NCBI GenBank assembly: GCA_044226865.1
Contig: JBGAGE010000001.1
Coordinates: 372,001 to 436,000, forward strand
DNA from: TMP-86 sp044226865
GTDB lineage: Bacteria > Pseudomonadota > Gammaproteobacteria > Steroidobacterales > Steroidobacteraceae
Length of the DNA: 64,000 bases
Direction of reading: 5' to 3'
In this document: positions 25,484-33,157 of the stretch, one piece after another
Layout: each line of letters opens with the position of its first letter
Numbering within the stretch: the first letter of the stretch is position 1
Notes under the pieces: generated by a model
Databases searched by the model: none
What the model saw: the letters and a program-made list of their open reading frames with translations, nothing else
Told to the model about the DNA's origin: nothing
Made by a program: the position numbers and the translations under genes

Positions 25484-26236
25484 TCAATCGCGCAGGATGG
25501 CATGCGCCATCCCCCGCAATTGAGCCACCGCCAGCAGTTCGACCTCGCGGCGCTCGATGCGGATCAGTCCCGTGTCCTGCAGCCGGCGCAGCACCCGGCT
25601 GACCGTCTCCGGCGCCAGGCGCAGATAGTTGCCGATGTCGGCGCGCGACATGGGCAGGCGCAAGCGCGTCGATGAGAAGCCCCGCTGCGCATAGCGGCGC
25701 GACAGCGTGACGAAGAACGCTGCCATGCGCTCATCCGCGCTGTAGTCGCCGCCGAGCAGCGCGGCCTTGCCGATGTCCTCGCTCAGCAGGCGGAACAGTT
25801 CACGTTGCAGCCCGGGCATGCGCGTGGCCAGGGTGGCCATGCGCGGGAAGGAGAAGCGGCACAAGCCCGTGGTCTCCAGCGCAATCGCGTTGCACGGGAA
25901 GCGCGACTGCGAGATCGCATTCAGGCCGATGATCTCGCCCGGCAGGAAGAAGCCCTGCACCTGCTCGCGCCCCGCGGCGTCGGTGACGAAGGTCTTCACC
26001 GCGCCTGAGCGCACCGCCGCGATGGCCTCGAAGGCATCGCCTTCGCGAAAGATGAAATCGCCCGCAGCGATCGGACCCACGTGCTCCACCAGCACGTGCA
26101 GTTCGCCCAGGCGGCTCTTGTCGAAGCCGCTGCCCAGGCACGCCGCCGAGAATGCGCAGGTGCTGCAGAAGTGCAGGGCGTCGCCATCGTTCGCCGCGGC
26201 GATGGAACGCAATTGCGAGGGTTGGACGGAGGGCAC
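25484..26236 (-). CDS. FNR-type oxygen-sensing transcriptional regulator
   Basis: This 250-residue Crp/Fnr protein carries the full FNR iron-sulfur set. Cys24, Cys27 and Cys33 (CSTCAFSAAC) plus Cys126 all keep the E. coli spacing (20, 23, 29, 122) with an offset of four. The DNA-binding helix DIGNYLRLAPETVSR holds the Glu, Ser and Arg that read TTGAT. It is therefore expected to activate genes without oxygen and to use the box before norB. The GTG start at 26236 is chosen because it gives the normal FNR N-terminus. The open frame runs further upstream, but without a convincing start. Confidence 0.9.
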   Translation of the reverse strand: MPSVQPSQLRSIAAANDGDALHFCSTCAFSAACLGSGFDKSRLGELHVLVEHVGPIAAGDFIFREGDAFEAIAAVRSGAVKTFVTDAAGREQVQGFFLPGEIIGLNAISQSRFPCNAIALETTGLCRFSFPRMATLATRMPGLQRELFRLLSEDIGKAALLGGDYSADERMAAFFVTLSRRYAQRGFSSTRLRLPMSRADIGNYLRLAPETVSRVLRRLQDTGLIRIERREVELLAVAQLRGMAHAILRD

Positions 26237-26370
26237 GCGCCGCAGTTTACGCGCAAAGCAAGTTTGCCGGCGAGCGTGCGGCATGCGCCTACAGAGGATG
26301 GGGCCATTGTCGCCTCGGTCCCCCCGCGGGCCGCACCTATGATCGCCCCAGCAACGAGAGGAACGCACCC

Positions 26371-26550
26371 ATGCCAGGCCCTACCGCGAACTCGAATCAT
26401 GCCCTGAACGGCATGCCGCTCGGCACCCAGGAGCCGCCGGTGGATGAAACCGATGATGCCAGCGGCGCCGCCGAACTGTACGACCTCGGCGATGAGGACG
26501 ACAATGAATTCGATGATGACGATGAAGATGAATCCGACGACGAGGAATGA
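26371..26550 (+). CDS. Small highly acidic protein
   Basis: This 59-residue protein has its last third almost entirely Asp/Glu (ending DEDESDDEE). ATG at 26371 has GAGAGG upstream. It is too short and biased to assign a family. It is followed 6 nt later by an XRE-type HTH gene, so the pair is probably one transcript. Acidic tails like this often bind basic proteins or mimic DNA, but no function can be claimed. Confidence 0.55.
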   Translation: MPGPTANSNHALNGMPLGTQEPPVDETDDASGAAELYDLGDEDDNEFDDDDEDESDDEE

Positions 26551-26556
26551 ACGCCC

Positions 26557-26859
26557 ATGAGGATCACGCCCGAATTGACCAATGAAGACGTCCTGCACGA
26601 AATGGGGGTGCGTATCGCGCGCCGCCGCATCGGCTACGGCATGACCCAGGCCATGCTGGCGGAGGAAGCCGGCATCGGTAAACGCACCCTGGAACGCATC
26701 GAGCGGGGCGAGTCCGCGCAGGTGGCCACGCTGATCCGGGTGCTGCGGCGGCTGGGATCGTTCAACGAGCTGGATATGCTGGTGCCCGAGCCTTCGAACG
26801 AGGAGGCGCTGGACGCCAACGGCCGGCTGCGGCTGCGCGCCTCACCGCGCGCCGCCTGA
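26557..26859 (+). CDS. XRE-family helix-turn-helix protein
   Basis: This 100-residue protein has a HipB/XRE-like HTH (residues about 20-75: MTQAMLAEEAGIGKRTLERIERGES, then VATLIRVLRRLG). It is preceded by the small acidic protein and ends tail to tail with the truncated hemoglobin gene. No HipA-like kinase or other toxin follows, so it is an orphan regulator by context. Confidence 0.78.
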   Translation: MRITPELTNEDVLHEMGVRIARRRIGYGMTQAMLAEEAGIGKRTLERIERGESAQVATLIRVLRRLGSFNELDMLVPEPSNEEALDANGRLRLRASPRAA

Positions 26860-26867
26860 AGGATCTT

Positions 26868-27260
26868 CTAGCGGTTGCGCAGCGCGTCGGCGACGCGGGC
26901 CAGCGCCGGTTCCACCAAGGCGCGCACCTCGCCGTCGATGGCGGCCTGGTCGAGTGCCGAGCGCATGCAGGTCATCCACTGGTCGCGTTCGGCTTCGCCG
27001 ATGGCGTAGGGGCTGTGCGCGCTCATGATGCACTTGGAATCGGCGCGCTCGAAGTAGTGGCGAGGTCCGCCCAGCCATGCAGTCAGGTATTCGGTGAGCC
27101 GCTCGCGCATCGGGTTCAGGTCCTTCGCGTGCATGGCGCGGATGGGCCGGGCCTCGGCTGATTCGTCCATGATGCGGTAGAAATGGTCCACCAAGCGGCG
27201 GACCGCGGGCTCACCGCCCATGCGCTCGAAAGGGGTGGTCGTGATTGCAGCTGCTTCCAT
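26868..27260 (-). CDS. Group II truncated hemoglobin
   Basis: This 130-residue protein has the group 2 truncated globin pattern: PFERMGGEPAVRRLVDHFY at the N-terminus, the Tyr-rich region EYLTAWLGGPRHY, and the proximal His in AHSPYAIGEAERDQWM with the group II Trp. Such globins handle O2, NO or peroxide. The start is ATG 27260. It is the third gene after a diiron oxidase and a ferredoxin reductase on the same strand. A 151-nt leader with strong inverted repeats separates it from the reductase. Confidence 0.88.
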   Translation of the reverse strand: MEAAAITTTPFERMGGEPAVRRLVDHFYRIMDESAEARPIRAMHAKDLNPMRERLTEYLTAWLGGPRHYFERADSKCIMSAHSPYAIGEAERDQWMTCMRSALDQAAIDGEVRALVEPALARVADALRNR

Positions 27261-27270
27261 GCAAGCCAAG

Positions 27271-27296
27271 ATAGCCGGCCCACGGGGGCCGGCTAT
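27271..27296. repeat. 11-bp perfect hairpin 10 nt before the globin start
   Basis: ATAGCCGGCCC (27271-27281) pairs with GGGCCGGCTAT (27286-27296) around a 4-nt loop. On the minus strand it lies between the reductase and globin genes. It could end the reductase transcript or shield the globin ribosome site. No T-tract follows. Confidence 0.6.
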
Positions 27297-27305
27297 TGCG
27301 GATAT

Positions 27306-27349
27306 CCCGTATGTACGCGCGGCGTACGCTGCGCTGCGCGCAATACGGG
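27306..27349. repeat. Nested inverted repeats in the globin leader
   Basis: CCCGTAT (27306-27312) pairs with ATACGGG (27343-27349), and inside it GTACGC (27313-27318) pairs with GCGTAC (27322-27327). Together with the hairpin at 27271-27296 this makes the 151-nt gap unusually structured. Confidence 0.5.
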
Positions 27350-27411
27350 CTGCGCGGCCTGCCAACGCGCATCGTGGAGCGGAATCGGAAAATGATGCGC
27401 TTGCACAACCT

Positions 27412-28428
27412 TCACGAATTCACGGGAACGGAGAAGAAGCCTTCGGTGTGAATGCGCTCGGGCGGCGCGCCGAGCCGCCTGGCCTCGTTCACGCAGGATT
27501 CCACGAACGCAGGGCTCCCCGCGACGAACACGCTGAACTCGTGCAGGTCCGGGAAATGGCGCGCGAGGATGTCGGGAATGCGGCCATGCTCGATGCCTTC
27601 CTGCTGCTCGCGCGTGAGTGTGGGCAGGAAATGAAAGTTGCGGTAGCGCACCCGCCAGAAGTCGATGAGGCCACCGCAGTAGAGGTCGTCCTTGCTGCGT
27701 GAGGAGAACATCAGCGTGACCGGCGCCGAGTAGCCGCGACGCAGGGCGGCCTCGGTGAGCGAAAGGATGGGCGCAAGGCCCGACCCTGCCGCCAGGCACA
27801 GAACCGGTGTTTCCACCGACGGATCGCCGACGAAGGTTCCATACGGGCCCGACACGCTCACCACATCGCCCGTGCGCACCTCGCCATGCAGCCAGGGGCT
27901 GGTTTCACCCAATTCCTGGCGAGTCACCTGCAGGATGATCTCCCCGTCATGCCGTGGTGCGCAGGCCAAGGAGTACGCACGCGGTCGCGCCGCACCCGGC
28001 CGGTGTACGGTGACATACTGGCCGGGCCAGAAGCGCATCGGCGATCCCAATGGCCGTAGATGCATCTCCAGGATGCTGGGCGTGCGCTGGATTCGATCCG
28101 TGAGCACGAAGGGCATGTCCTTCTGCGGCGGAAAGAGCTGGGGCCTGGCATCGCTCGAGCCCCACTCGATGCTCAATTCCTCCGAGATGGGCTTGGCCAT
28201 GCACATGAGGCCAAAGCCCGCGCGCCGCTCCTCCTGCGACAATGCCATGTCCAGCACGAAGCCCTGGTCGAAGGTGCCGGAGAGCACCTTGACCTTGCAT
28301 TCGCCGCACGCACCCGCGCGGCAATTGTTGGGCAGGGCGAAGCCTGCGCGCTCCAGCGCGCCGAGCACGGTGTCGCCCTCCTGGCACTCCACGATGTGCC
28401 CGGAGGGCGCGAGCCGTACCTTGCTCAT
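27412..28428 (-). CDS. 2Fe-2S ferredoxin-FAD-NAD(P)H reductase
   Basis: This 338-residue protein has a plant-type 2Fe-2S domain (CRAGACGECKV with a later Cys, residues about 35-75). The FAD-binding domain has RAYSLA, and the NAD-binding domain has VLCLAAGSGLAPILS and FVAGSPAFVES. This is the layout of electron-transfer components of multicomponent oxygenases (phenol hydroxylase or toluene monooxygenase reductase type). It lies 19 nt downstream of a ferritin-like diiron oxidase and is its likely electron donor. Confidence 0.9.
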   Translation of the reverse strand: MSKVRLAPSGHIVECQEGDTVLGALERAGFALPNNCRAGACGECKVKVLSGTFDQGFVLDMALSQEERRAGFGLMCMAKPISEELSIEWGSSDARPQLFPPQKDMPFVLTDRIQRTPSILEMHLRPLGSPMRFWPGQYVTVHRPGAARPRAYSLACAPRHDGEIILQVTRQELGETSPWLHGEVRTGDVVSVSGPYGTFVGDPSVETPVLCLAAGSGLAPILSLTEAALRRGYSAPVTLMFSSRSKDDLYCGGLIDFWRVRYRNFHFLPTLTREQQEGIEHGRIPDILARHFPDLHEFSVFVAGSPAFVESCVNEARRLGAPPERIHTEGFFSVPVNS

Positions 28429-28447
28429 CCGGCGCGCTGCATTCCCG

Positions 28448-29476
28448 TCAGAAGACGGGAATGATGTCCTTCATGTCGACGTCGGTGACCTCCTGGCCGC
28501 TGATGCCCACTTCGGGAATCGCGGGGAAGGGAATGCCGTACTTGTCCAGCACGCCCTTGAGATTGAGCATGGCGGTACGCCAGTTCTCCTTCTTCGCCTC
28601 GTATTCCGGGATATGGAATCCGGCGGAGCGCGCGCAGGCCTCGATTTCGCGCTGATTGCTGATGAAGTCGGCGGGCAGGTCCCAGAAATCCATCGGTGGC
28701 TCGAACAGCACGCCGGAGAGGAACAGGAAGCCCGCGCGTACCTGCTTGGTGATCAGCGGCTTGTCGGACAGGTCCATCTTGGGGTAATCGCGTTCCATCA
28801 GCGCCATGCAGATGGCCATGTGGCGTCCCTCATCGCGGCCGACGTTCTTGAACCCCGCCTGGAACACCGGTTCCTTACACTTGGCCGCCATCTGGTGAAA
28901 GATGGTGGCGGCGGCGATTTCGCCCATGAGGAAGGAACTGAACAACACGGCCAGGCTGTACTTGGGCACCGCGGCCTTGTAGCCATTCCAGTAGCGGCCG
29001 CCGTTGTAGTAGAGCCAGTGAGCGTTCTTGAGCGCCTTGCGTCCCAGCTCGGTCTTGGGCTGGTAGGTGAGGGGGCTCGGATGCTCCAGGAGCTTGGTGA
29101 TGGCGAGGCCACAGAGCTGCTCGTGGTTCTGCTCATCGCGCGTCACCGAGAAGAAGCAGCGGCGCACTGCATCTTCCTCGTGGGCTTCATAGGTCTTGAT
29201 GAAGGCCGAGGCGAACACGGGCGGCGCGGAGGCATCGAACACGCTCAGCAGCGTGAACCAATAGGCCATGCACTCACGCTGCTCCCAGGTATAGCTCGAC
29301 GGGCGGAAGGATTCCCACGGCAGTTTCTTCGGATCCCAGTTCTCGCGCTGCGCGGCATCCCAGACTTCCTCGAGCTTGCCGGTCTTGGCATGCCAGCTCA
29401 AGGGATAGACGTTGGGTTGCGGCGTCGGAGGCGGCAATTCCATGTTGGCTGCGATTTTTTCTACGGCGTGTCCCAT
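28448..29476 (-). CDS. Ferritin-like (R2-type) diiron oxidase/oxygenase
   Basis: This 342-residue all-helical protein carries two ExxH iron motifs, in TRDEQNHEQLCG and VGRDEGRHMAIC. A Glu in SFLMGEIAAATIF supports a carboxylate-bridged diiron site like that of ribonucleotide reductase R2 and related oxygenases. The exact subfamily and substrate are not recognised. ATG at 29476 has AAGGAT upstream, and the open frame further back is not supported. Followed by a dedicated reductase, it looks like a two-component monooxygenase. Confidence 0.72.
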   Translation of the reverse strand: MGHAVEKIAANMELPPPTPQPNVYPLSWHAKTGKLEEVWDAAQRENWDPKKLPWESFRPSSYTWEQRECMAYWFTLLSVFDASAPPVFASAFIKTYEAHEEDAVRRCFFSVTRDEQNHEQLCGLAITKLLEHPSPLTYQPKTELGRKALKNAHWLYYNGGRYWNGYKAAVPKYSLAVLFSSFLMGEIAAATIFHQMAAKCKEPVFQAGFKNVGRDEGRHMAICMALMERDYPKMDLSDKPLITKQVRAGFLFLSGVLFEPPMDFWDLPADFISNQREIEACARSAGFHIPEYEAKKENWRTAMLNLKGVLDKYGIPFPAIPEVGISGQEVTDVDMKDIIPVF

Positions 29477-29543
29477 GTGGATCCTTCGCGGTTTGAAGCT
29501 TGGTGAGGAGAACCATGCGCTGTTGTCGCGCGATGATTTAAAG

Positions 29544-29582
29544 TGACACAGAAAATATGATGCAGTCAATAAAGATGTGTCA
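29544..29582. promoter_or_regulatory. Inverted TGACACA arms in the diiron-operon promoter region
   Basis: TGACACA (29544-29550) and TGTGTCA (29576-29582) flank an A+T-rich 25-nt spacer, 68-106 nt upstream of the diiron gene. They may be a paired operator. An ATTGACTG -35-like element lies between them on the minus strand. No regulator gene is adjacent. Confidence 0.4.
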
Positions 29583-29638
29583 GAAAAGGCAACGAATGAC
29601 CGCTGTTTACGTGGAAGTACGTAGAGAAGGGAATGCAA

Positions 29639-29666
29639 GCGCCGGGCGCGTCTCTGCGCCCGGCGC
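29639..29666. terminator. GC-rich hairpin
   Basis: GCGCCGGGCGC (29639-29649) pairs perfectly with 29656-29666 around a 6-nt loop. It lies just past the end of the small minus-strand frame 29701-29934, whose transcript it could stop. There is only a weak T-rich tail. Confidence 0.5.
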
Positions 29667-29700
29667 GTCCGAGGAATGCGCGTCACGAACCGCGATGTAT

Positions 29701-29934
29701 TCAGCGCGTCGACCGTGCCGGGCGGGCCCATTGGGTCAGGCGTCCGTCGGCGGTGTACGGCGTCCTGAAATCGAAGGCCGCCGCAGTTGGCCCATTGCGG
29801 TGAATGAGATCGAAGCGACGGTAGCCCTCCGACCAGGTGGGCGGATCTTCACCTTCCAGCCACGAGGCAACGTAGGTCGGCCAGGATGGATCGACACACC
29901 ATTCCCGCCGGCCCTTGAGCGCTCGGCGGAACAT
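29701..29934 (-). CDS. Small hypothetical protein
   Basis: This 77-residue frame has a protein-like composition (SWPTYVASWLEGEDPP, YRRFDLIHRNGP). I do not recognise it. It may be a short gene or the end of a larger decayed one. It is divergent from the winged-helix gene at 29976, and a perfect hairpin lies downstream, which weakly supports expression. The remainder of the 500-nt gap 29477-29975 holds the paired TGACACA arms and nothing else I can support. Confidence 0.4.
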   Translation of the reverse strand: MFRRALKGRREWCVDPSWPTYVASWLEGEDPPTWSEGYRRFDLIHRNGPTAAAFDFRTPYTADGRLTQWARPARSTR

Positions 29935-29975
29935 CGTGCTTTAATGACCCGAAGTCAAGAGCGCTAGGGTGACGC

Positions 29976-31010
29976 GTGACGGGCAAGGCGCTCTCATTTT
30001 CCAGGGCACGAATCCTCGCGTACCGGCGTCGCGTCGGTTTGCTGGATGCGCGTTTGCCCGGCAGCGCTGCGTCGCTCCGCCGTGCAGCGTGGGCGGGCCT
30101 GCAGGACAGCATGCCGCGGGCCGCCTCGTTGTCGTTGCATGCAAGGGTTGGATCATGTTCGCCGCGCGCCGGCTCGGACGCCGTCTTCATTCAGGTATGG
30201 GGTCCCCGATTCAGCGCCTATACGGTCGCAGCAGCGGATCGTGCGGTCTTCACCCTCGGACGCATGCCGAGCGACGCGCGCGGGCAGGACAAGGCTGTGC
30301 AGATGGCGGAGCGCATCCATGCGTATCTGCGCGGACGGCGATTCCCGTTCGGTACGGTGGCGCGCGGCATTGGCGAGCGCTCGCCCAACAAACTGCGTTA
30401 TGCGGCTCCAACTGGCCGGGTTCTCATGCGCTGGGATGGCGCGCGACAGCCGGAGATCTGGACCGAACCCACGCCTCGAGAGTCAACCGAGCAGATGCGG
30501 CGCGAGCTTGCACGGCGTTACTTGCGGGTGTTCGGGCCGGCGACTCCCGGATCATTCTCCTCCTGGGCCGGGGTCGCGGCCACCGCCGCCAGAGCGGTTT
30601 TCGGTGAACTCCAAGCATCCCTGTCCCGCGTTCGCACGCCGCTCGGCGAGGCATGGATGTTGAGTGAGGATTTGGACATGTTGCAGGCGCCGCATCCGGC
30701 GCCATCGCCGGCGACGGTGCGTTTGCTGCCCAGTGGCGATGCCTATTATCTGCTGCAGGGGGATGACCGGCGGTTGCTCCTGCCGCGGGCGGAGCATCGG
30801 AGTGCGCTCTGGACGTCCCGCGTCTGGCCGGGGGCGATTCTCGCCGGCGGCGAGATCATCGGGACGTGGCGTCGAGCCCATCGCGAACTGCGACTGCAGC
30901 CTTGGGGCCGGGTCGATCGCACGGCACGCAAGGCCATCGAAGAGGAGGCGGCTGGTCTGCCGATACCGGGCTTGGAGGGCGGTGTCGCCGTCACCTGGTC
31001 GGACAAATGA
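29976..31010 (+). CDS. Winged-helix DNA-binding domain protein (HTH_42/YcaQ-like family)
   Basis: This 344-residue protein resembles the winged-helix DNA-binding domain family related to crosslink glycosylases such as YcaQ/AlkX. The opening RARILAYRRRVGLLDARLP is typical, followed by LHARVG and VWGPRFSAYTVAAADRAVFTLGRMP. Later segments such as DMLQAPHP and GGEIIGTWRR fit the family end. Members have roles in DNA repair or are uncharacterised. The start is GTG 29976 after AGGGTGACGC. It ends tail to tail with an enoyl-CoA hydratase gene 3 nt away. Confidence 0.7.
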   Translation: MTGKALSFSRARILAYRRRVGLLDARLPGSAASLRRAAWAGLQDSMPRAASLSLHARVGSCSPRAGSDAVFIQVWGPRFSAYTVAAADRAVFTLGRMPSDARGQDKAVQMAERIHAYLRGRRFPFGTVARGIGERSPNKLRYAAPTGRVLMRWDGARQPEIWTEPTPRESTEQMRRELARRYLRVFGPATPGSFSSWAGVAATAARAVFGELQASLSRVRTPLGEAWMLSEDLDMLQAPHPAPSPATVRLLPSGDAYYLLQGDDRRLLLPRAEHRSALWTSRVWPGAILAGGEIIGTWRRAHRELRLQPWGRVDRTARKAIEEEAAGLPIPGLEGGVAVTWSDK

Positions 31011-31013
31011 GCC

Positions 31014-31820
31014 TCAAGAGTGCCGCCACTGCGGCGGGCGCTTCTGCAGGAAGGCATCCATGCCTTCCGCGGCATCCTGCAGTGCGATGTTGCACACCAT
31101 CGTACCGCCCGCGGTTTCGTACGCGCCGGGAAGCCCTTGGTCGATCTGCGAGTAAAATGTCTTCTTGCCCATGCCGATGACGGCGCGGCTGCGCGAGGCG
31201 ATGCGCTCGGCGAGGGCGTTTACCACGGTGTCGAGCTCGGCGGGTGGAACGGCGCGGTTGATCAAGCCCCAGCTTTCGGCCTGTGCGGCACCGAACATCT
31301 CGCCGGTGAGCAGCATTTCCATCGCCCGCTTGCGGCCGATGTTGCGCGCCACGCCGACCGCCGGAGTGGAGCAGAACACGCCGATGTTCACGCCCGGCAG
31401 CGCGAATGATGCGGTATCGGCGGCGATGGCCAGGTCGCACATGGAGACGAGCTGGCAACCGGCTGCCGTTGCGATGCCATGCACGCGCGCGATGATGGGT
31501 TGCGGGACCTGCGTCATGTGGAGCATGAGCTGGTTGCAGGCATCGAACAGCCGCTGCTGCCAGGCCGAATCCTGGCTGTGCGCACGCATTTCCTTCAGGT
31601 CATGACCCGCGCAGAATCCCTTGCCGTCGGCTGCCAGCACGATGACGCGCGCCTGGTCGTCCGCTTCGACCGCCGTGAGCGCTGAGTCCAACGCCAGGAT
31701 CATCTCGAGTGATAGGGGATTGAACCGGCTGCCACGATTGAGCGTCAACCGCACGATGCCGGCCTTGGCTTCATGTTGTACGAAGGGGGAATCCTGGAGG
31801 GTGCCGGCGGCTGCGCTCAT
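31014..31820 (-). CDS. Enoyl-CoA hydratase/isomerase family protein
   Basis: This 268-residue crotonase-fold protein has the CoA oxyanion-hole segments GKGFCAGHDLKEM and HGIATAAGCQLVSMCDLAIA. One of the usual active-site Glu positions reads differently (STPAVGVARNIGR), so the reaction may be isomerase- or hydrolase-like rather than hydration. ATG 31820 is chosen; the longer open frame has no support. It is divergent from the phosphotransferase operon at 32000, and the catabolic role is inferred from neighbours. Confidence 0.85.
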   Translation of the reverse strand: MSAAAGTLQDSPFVQHEAKAGIVRLTLNRGSRFNPLSLEMILALDSALTAVEADDQARVIVLAADGKGFCAGHDLKEMRAHSQDSAWQQRLFDACNQLMLHMTQVPQPIIARVHGIATAAGCQLVSMCDLAIAADTASFALPGVNIGVFCSTPAVGVARNIGRKRAMEMLLTGEMFGAAQAESWGLINRAVPPAELDTVVNALAERIASRSRAVIGMGKKTFYSQIDQGLPGAYETAGGTMVCNIALQDAAEGMDAFLQKRPPQWRHS

Positions 31821-31941
31821 GGGGGCTTTCCGATTTGAAAGGATACTGGTCGGGTAATATGAACCATGTTCCGCGGCAAGGCAAAAGCGTGCCTTCGCCA
31901 GGTGAGAGCCGCATCGCGAGGCGTCGCTGCGCCGCCGCGAA

Positions 31942-31976
31942 TTGACGCCGGAACTCAATCTCCGTACGCTAGTTTA
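31942..31976 (+). promoter_or_regulatory. Promoter with operator-like TACGCTAGTTTA
   Basis: TTGACG (31942-31947), a 17-nt spacer and TACGCT (31965-31970) read as -35 and -10 elements before the operon at 32000. The -10 overlaps TACGCTAGTTTA (31965-31976), which matches the TACGCTAGCATA palindrome before the Rieske gene at ten of twelve positions. Confidence 0.55.
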
Positions 31977-31999
31977 TCAATTTCCCCGGGGGTTGGCGC

Positions 32000-33157
32000 A
32001 TGTCGGATCTTCCTGCTCGAATCCAGGCGGCCTATGAGCGCGACATGGCCAGCGCGCCGGCGCAGGTGACGCGCCCCGACCAGCTTCCCGTCCGCTATGA
32101 GGCCATCACGGCTGAGTGGCTGACAGCCGTGCTGTGCAAGGCCCATCCCGGCGCCGCCGTAGCCCACTTCCAGATGGACGCGCCGGACAATGGCTCGGCC
32201 AATCGCCGCAAGCTCCAGATCACCTACAACGATGCCGGCCAACGGGCGGGCCTGCCGGCGCGCATCTTCTGCAAGGCCACGCTCGATCTCATGAACCGCA
32301 TGGTGCTGGGGATCTCGGGCGGCGCGCTGGCGGAAGTCGTGTTTTACGACCGCCTGCGCCCGCTCCTGGACATCGAGGCGCCGCAGTCGTTTTTCGCCCG
32401 CTTCGATCCGCAGACCTACAACTCGCTGGTGATGCTCGGCGACATCAGCCATACCGTCACCGAGTTCTGCTCGCACAAGACGCTGATGCCGCGCAAGCGG
32501 GTGGAAAGCCAGATGACCTTGCTGGCCAAGCTCCACGGCACCGGCTACCGCGATCCGGAAATGCAGCGTCGCCTGCAGGATCTGAACACCTGGCCGGGCT
32601 TTTTCTACAACACCTTGAATTTCGGCATGGAGGCGGGCGCGAGCAAGGGCTTCCTCGCCGCCAAGGAAGTGGTGCCGCCGCGCCTGTACGCGCGCTTTCC
32701 GGAAATCTGGCCCGCCATGTGCAAATCCGTCGATCTGCACAACGACCTGCCGCACACCCTGTCGCACGGCGATGTGCACCTGAAGAACTGGTACGTGGCC
32801 GGCAACGGCGAGATGGGCCTGGGCGATTGGCAATGCGCCACGCGCGGTCATTGGGGACGCGATGTGTGCTACACTATCACCACGGCACTGCCGGTCGAAG
32901 ACCGCCGCGCCTGGGAAAAGGACCTGCTGCAGTCCTATCTCAAGCAATTGCACGCGGCCGGCGGGCCGCAGGTTTCCTTCGACGAAGCCTGGATGCACTA
33001 TCGCCAGCAACTCATGACGGTGCTCACGTGGTGGGCGGTGACGCTGACGCCGCCAGAAGGCCTGCCCGACATGCAGCCACGCGACATCACCCTGGAATTC
33101 CTGCGCCGCATCACTACGGCCATGGACGACGTCGATACGCTCGGTAGCCTTACGTGA
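32000..33157 (+). CDS. Phosphotransferase family protein (APH/ecdysteroid-kinase-like)
   Basis: This 385-residue protein has a kinase-like fold with the catalytic loop LSHGDVHLKNW and the metal motif GLGDWQ. It resembles the APH/EcKinase-like phosphotransferases found in catabolic clusters. The phosphate acceptor is unknown. Its TGA overlaps the GTG start of the following SDR (GTGA), so it begins a four-gene unit: phosphotransferase, SDR, VOC protein, SDR. A second, different phosphotransferase lies at 42473-43747. Confidence 0.8.
   Translation: MSDLPARIQAAYERDMASAPAQVTRPDQLPVRYEAITAEWLTAVLCKAHPGAAVAHFQMDAPDNGSANRRKLQITYNDAGQRAGLPARIFCKATLDLMNRMVLGISGGALAEVVFYDRLRPLLDIEAPQSFFARFDPQTYNSLVMLGDISHTVTEFCSHKTLMPRKRVESQMTLLAKLHGTGYRDPEMQRRLQDLNTWPGFFYNTLNFGMEAGASKGFLAAKEVVPPRLYARFPEIWPAMCKSVDLHNDLPHTLSHGDVHLKNWYVAGNGEMGLGDWQCATRGHWGRDVCYTITTALPVEDRRAWEKDLLQSYLKQLHAAGGPQVSFDEAWMHYRQQLMTVLTWWAVTLTPPEGLPDMQPRDITLEFLRRITTAMDDVDTLGSLT

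Noticed and set aside
26557..26859. HipB antitoxin of a HipBA system
   Set aside because: No HipA kinase follows; the next gene is a convergent globin.
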